Shown here: piece by piece, positions 61,701 through 64,000 of the stretch
Layout: each line of letters opens with the position of its first letter
Numbering within the stretch: position 1 is the stretch's first letter
From: an uncultured Poribacteria bacterium
GTDB lineage: Bacteria > Poribacteria > WGA-4E > WGA-3G
NCBI GenBank assembly: GCA_951828515.1
Contig: OX639992.1
Location: 2,644,217 to 2,708,216 of the forward strand
Length of the DNA: 64,000 bases
Direction of reading: 5' to 3'
The notes under the pieces: model-generated
Database searches by the model: none
What the model was told of the DNA's origin: nothing
The model's input: the letters and a program-made list of their open reading frames with translations, nothing else
Made by a program: the position numbers and the translations under genes

Positions 61701-62405
61701 ATGGTTGACGCAGTCCAAATTACGGATGCAGCCTTTTTTGAGTCACCCATTGTCTTTATGGAGCCGGTTCCCAAATCCTCAGTGCAACTCCAGAACGGAC
61801 TGATAGGTGGCAATATCTGGAATGTAAGTGGGGATCGCCCTTCCTTCGGTTATACCGATCGGGAGGCGCAGCGCATCCGCGAATATGTCATCAATCGCGG
61901 TGGGTTTATCTATATGCCGACACACGGAAACACGGAATTGGCGATGCAACCTGCGCTGCGGATCTTGCGCCAAATTCTTCCTGAATATCATCTCGTGACT
62001 ATCCCTCAAGATCATGAGATTTACAACAGTTTCTATGAGTTGAGCGGACCGCTCCGATTTCCTGTTCGGAAAATTGGGTCTACCGTTCTCCATCACGGTC
62101 CCTATCGTCAGTTGCAAGGTGTATTCATTGATGATCGGTTGGCTGTTCTTGTTGATACGGAAGCGATGATACATGTGATGGATGGTGCCGTCCAGAAACC
62201 TTTCTTCGGTCACTATCAGGATCGGAATAGAATCTTAGATGAATTCGCCCCAGCCGCCGCACGACAACTCATTAACGTCGTCGTCTATGCGGTGACACAC
62301 GGAAGCATCTCGGATTACAGCAACTATATTCCTGCGAGTGCCCTCGCCGATGGCGAGATAGATAGTGCCCCGAAAAAGTTACCTAATGCTGCCAGTCGGT
62401 TGTAG
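61701..62405 (+). CDS. DUF4159-like protein, part after the in-frame TGA
   Basis: From its first ATG the frame has 234 residues, but the in-frame codons from 61614 also read as protein (GSGIGHLRFGAGLPYLVKSL). It continues the DUF4159-like domain: SFGYTDREAQRIREYVINRGGFIYMPTHG, LPEYHLVTIPQDHEIYNSFYEL, and ends in a helix. The ATG has no good SD, so independent translation is doubtful. The domain occurs in proteins next to MoxR/aerotolerance-type operons elsewhere; no such genes are here. Confidence 0.6.
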   Translation: MVDAVQITDAAFFESPIVFMEPVPKSSVQLQNGLIGGNIWNVSGDRPSFGYTDREAQRIREYVINRGGFIYMPTHGNTELAMQPALRILRQILPEYHLVTIPQDHEIYNSFYELSGPLRFPVRKIGSTVLHHGPYRQLQGVFIDDRLAVLVDTEAMIHVMDGAVQKPFFGHYQDRNRILDEFAPAAARQLINVVVYAVTHGSISDYSNYIPASALADGEIDSAPKKLPNAASRL

Positions 62406-62440
62406 GGGTGCTAATTAGGAACAACACATAACTACCTGTA

Positions 62441-62484
62441 AACAATAAGCCGCGTCAAAAGATTGACGCGGCTTATTGTTTTTT
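62441..62484 (+). terminator. Rho-independent terminator
   Basis: An 18-bp perfect stem AACAATAAGCCGCGTCAA / TTGACGCGGCTTATTGTT with an AAGA loop, followed by TTTT. It ends the DUF4159-like transcript. Confidence 0.9.
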
Positions 62485-62651
62485 CATCCTTTGTTTCTAT
62501 CCCCACAGACGAAAGTATTGATTTTTCAGTTCTACTGGTGCGTTCGTCTACCCTCTAATAACTGAACCCATCTCAGCTTAAACCAATTTTGCTGGGAAAC
62601 TTGGCAAATCCTACAAAAATAGACGAGATGATAGCAAAATCGCGTTTCTAT

Positions 62652-62680
62652 TTGACAAATCGGGGTTAGATATGTATAAT
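62652..62680 (+). promoter_or_regulatory. Consensus sigma-70-type promoter
   Basis: TTGACA, 17 nt, TATAAT (62675-62680), 56 nt before the sulfurtransferase ATG. Both boxes are perfect consensus. Confidence 0.8.
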
Positions 62681-62735
62681 ATAAACAAGAATCGTCCTTT
62701 TAAGGCACAATTACAATGAGGAGCTTAACATAAAA

Positions 62736-63584
62736 ATGGCTGATTACGCAAATTCTGATGTTTTGGTAAGTACGGAATGGGTTGCTGAGCACGGTGGTGA
62801 TGATGGCATCCGACTGCTTGAGGTCGATGTGGATACCTCAGCTTATGCTGAGGGACATATCGCTGGTTCGGTGGGACTCAATTGGCAGACACAATTGTGC
62901 GACCAAGTTCGACGCGATATCCTCACGAGAGAACAGTTCGAGGCACTCTGCAATGACAGCGGTATCGCTAACGATACCACTGTTATTTTTTATGGAGATA
63001 ACAATAACTGGTTCGCAACGTATGCTTTGTGGCAATTCCGCTATTACGGACACGATGAAAGTCTATTGAAAGTGATGAACGGTGGTCGTCAAAAATGGAT
63101 TGATGAAGGCAGAGAGCTTGTCACTGATGTCCCAGACCATTCCAGCACAGGATATCAAGCGAAATTCCCCGACGACAATGTCCGCGCTACAGCGGGTACG
63201 GTTAGTGACACATTAGGGCAAAGCGTTGTTAACCTTGTCGATGTTCGTTCACCTGCTGAGTTCACCGGCGAAGTTATCGCACCTCCCGGTATGAGCGAAA
63301 CCGCTCAACGCGGTGGACACATCCCCGGCGCAGCAAATATCCCGTGGGCAACAGCAGTCGCTGAAGACGGCACCTTTAAGTCTCACGACGAACTGCAAGC
63401 CATCTACGGCGGTGCAGGCGTTGATGAGAGCAAGGAAACAATCGCTTATTGCCGTATTGGTGAACGCTCATCGCATACCTGGTTTGTGCTGAAGTATCTA
63501 CTCGGTTATGAGAAGGTTCGCAACTACGATGGGAGTTGGACAGAATGGGGCAACCTCGTTGGAGCACCCATTGCACGCGACTAA
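62736..63584 (+). CDS. Thiosulfate/3-mercaptopyruvate sulfurtransferase (two rhodanese domains)
   Basis: 282 residues. Inactive-type N-terminal rhodanese domain (about 8-130; EVDVDTSAYAEGHIAGSVGLNW, VIFYGDNNNWFATYALWQF) and a catalytic C-terminal one (about 150-280; VDVRSPAEFTGEV, GGHIPGAANIPW, YCRIGERSSHTWFVLKYLLG). The Cys of CRIGERS is the persulfide carrier. It transfers sulfur to thiophilic acceptors such as cyanide or thiols. It stands alone behind a consensus promoter and after a terminator. Confidence 0.93.
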   Translation: MADYANSDVLVSTEWVAEHGGDDGIRLLEVDVDTSAYAEGHIAGSVGLNWQTQLCDQVRRDILTREQFEALCNDSGIANDTTVIFYGDNNNWFATYALWQFRYYGHDESLLKVMNGGRQKWIDEGRELVTDVPDHSSTGYQAKFPDDNVRATAGTVSDTLGQSVVNLVDVRSPAEFTGEVIAPPGMSETAQRGGHIPGAANIPWATAVAEDGTFKSHDELQAIYGGAGVDESKETIAYCRIGERSSHTWFVLKYLLGYEKVRNYDGSWTEWGNLVGAPIARD

Positions 63585-63723
63585 AGGCATAGCTATCAGC
63601 CTTTGGAGACTTGCTTCGCTGGTGATGACGATGCCTGCTACGCGCCTGAACCCAAAATCGTAGTCCCAAACATCGCGCTGGGATGGATAGGCACCAAGGC
63701 GCGTTTTAACACGACCCATTTCA

Positions 63724-63744
63724 TCGAACCGCAAGGTATAATAA
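63724..63744 (+). repeat. SD-carrying repeat end
   Basis: GAACCGCAAGGTATAATAAT followed by the short GCAGTCGGTTATCAGT repeat. No start codon with a long frame follows directly. A short open frame (63603-63791) over it is not supported. Confidence 0.6.
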
Positions 63745-63794
63745 TTAGCAGTCGGTTATCAGTAAAGAGGTGTTCGTTAACTCCAAAGTGATAG

Positions 63795-64000
63795 CCTGCA
63801 ACACCGGCGCAGGCGGGTCTACGGAGAGGCACTTCATTTATCAAAACAACCTGACCGAACCGCAAGGTATAATTAAAAACCTGCAACACCGGCGCAGGCG
63901 GGTCTACGGAGAGGCACTTCATTTATCAAAACAACCTGACCGAACCGCAAGGTATAATTAAAAACCTGCAACACCGGCGCAGGCGGGTCTACGGAGAGGC
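63795..64000 (+). repeat. 85-bp tandem repeat, at least 2.4 copies to window edge
   Basis: Units start at 63795, 63880 and 63965 with the same 85-bp period and appear identical. Each has CCTGCAACACCGGCGCAGG (a 6-bp-stem hairpin), GGGTCTACGGAGAGGC, CTGACCGAACCGCAAGG and TATAATTAAAA. They are whole units of the SD-carrying family in tandem. The array runs off the window. Confidence 0.85.

Noticed and set aside
63795-64000. Regular 85-bp repeats as a possible CRISPR array
   Set aside because: The whole 85-bp unit is repeated with no unique spacers, and units match the dispersed SD-carrying family.

Overview
The window looks like a contig from an uncultivated, Gram-negative, repeat-rich bacterium. 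Candidatus Poribacteria or a close relative is my best guess. The reasons are the mix of secreted proteins (dockerin-like EF-hand pairs, FlgD-like C-termini with the YPNPFNPET signature, C-type-lectin folds, WD40 and TolB propellers, LamG), a DUF6785-type membrane protein, and many short dispersed palindromic repeats. This is inference; no rRNA or other phylogenetic marker was tested. No tRNA, rRNA or CRISPR array was recognised.

Layout. 0-1.2 kb: an enolase-superfamily sugar-acid dehydratase. 1.2-2.06 kb: repeats, a MITE and a promoter motif. 2-11 kb: six tandem paralogues with a carboxypeptidase-regulatory-like fold followed by a C-type-lectin fold; one is fused to an ECF sigma factor. 11-13.4 kb: pyrB (with a PyrI-type zinc tail) and pyrD. 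14-21.3 kb: two giant secreted WD40/metzincin/dockerin/FlgD proteins. 21.5-24.7 kb: membrane proteins. 25-27.7 kb: aroC, a small MgtE-N-like gene and a CHAD gene cut in two by a repeat element. 27.8-32.7 kb: a ROK kinase, a possible VTC/CYTH-like protein and an AAA ATPase + DUF4435 pair resembling PARIS (AriA/AriB). 32.7-38.6 kb: two oxidoreductases, a sugar ABC ATPase, two TPR-TlpA thioredoxins and a conserved unknown. 39-42.3 kb: infC-rpmI-rplT-pheS, with infC apparently starting at AUA. 42.4-48.2 kb: SUMF1-like, CRTAC1-like, enolase-superfamily and SHMT genes. 48.3-51.2 kb: a TolB propeller gene and a second ECF sigma factor fused to a TolB propeller. 51.4-58 kb: ankyrin gene, broken IS200/IS605 tnpB, truncated WD40 gene, HhH protein, two MORN paralogues and a LamG protein. 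58-63.6 kb: a DUF5916-like outer-membrane protein, a DUF4159-like gene interrupted by an in-frame TGA, and a sulfurtransferase.

Two things tie the window together. First, a dispersed repeat whose end, close to CCGCAAGG(A/T)AAAATTAAAA, carries a Shine-Dalgarno-like AAGG and lies directly before the start codons of about ten unrelated genes. One copy has near-perfect 20-bp inverted ends, sits inside the CHAD gene, gives the first half a stop codon and gives the second half an SD and start. Second, two ECF sigma factors are each fused through one membrane helix to an exported domain, and each lies beside stand-alone copies of that same domain. A shared motif, ATTATGCAYC-N19-GTC, precedes both sigma genes, the lectin cluster and the DUF4159 gene. 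It reads like an ECF promoter and suggests a self-regulated surface-sensing regulon.
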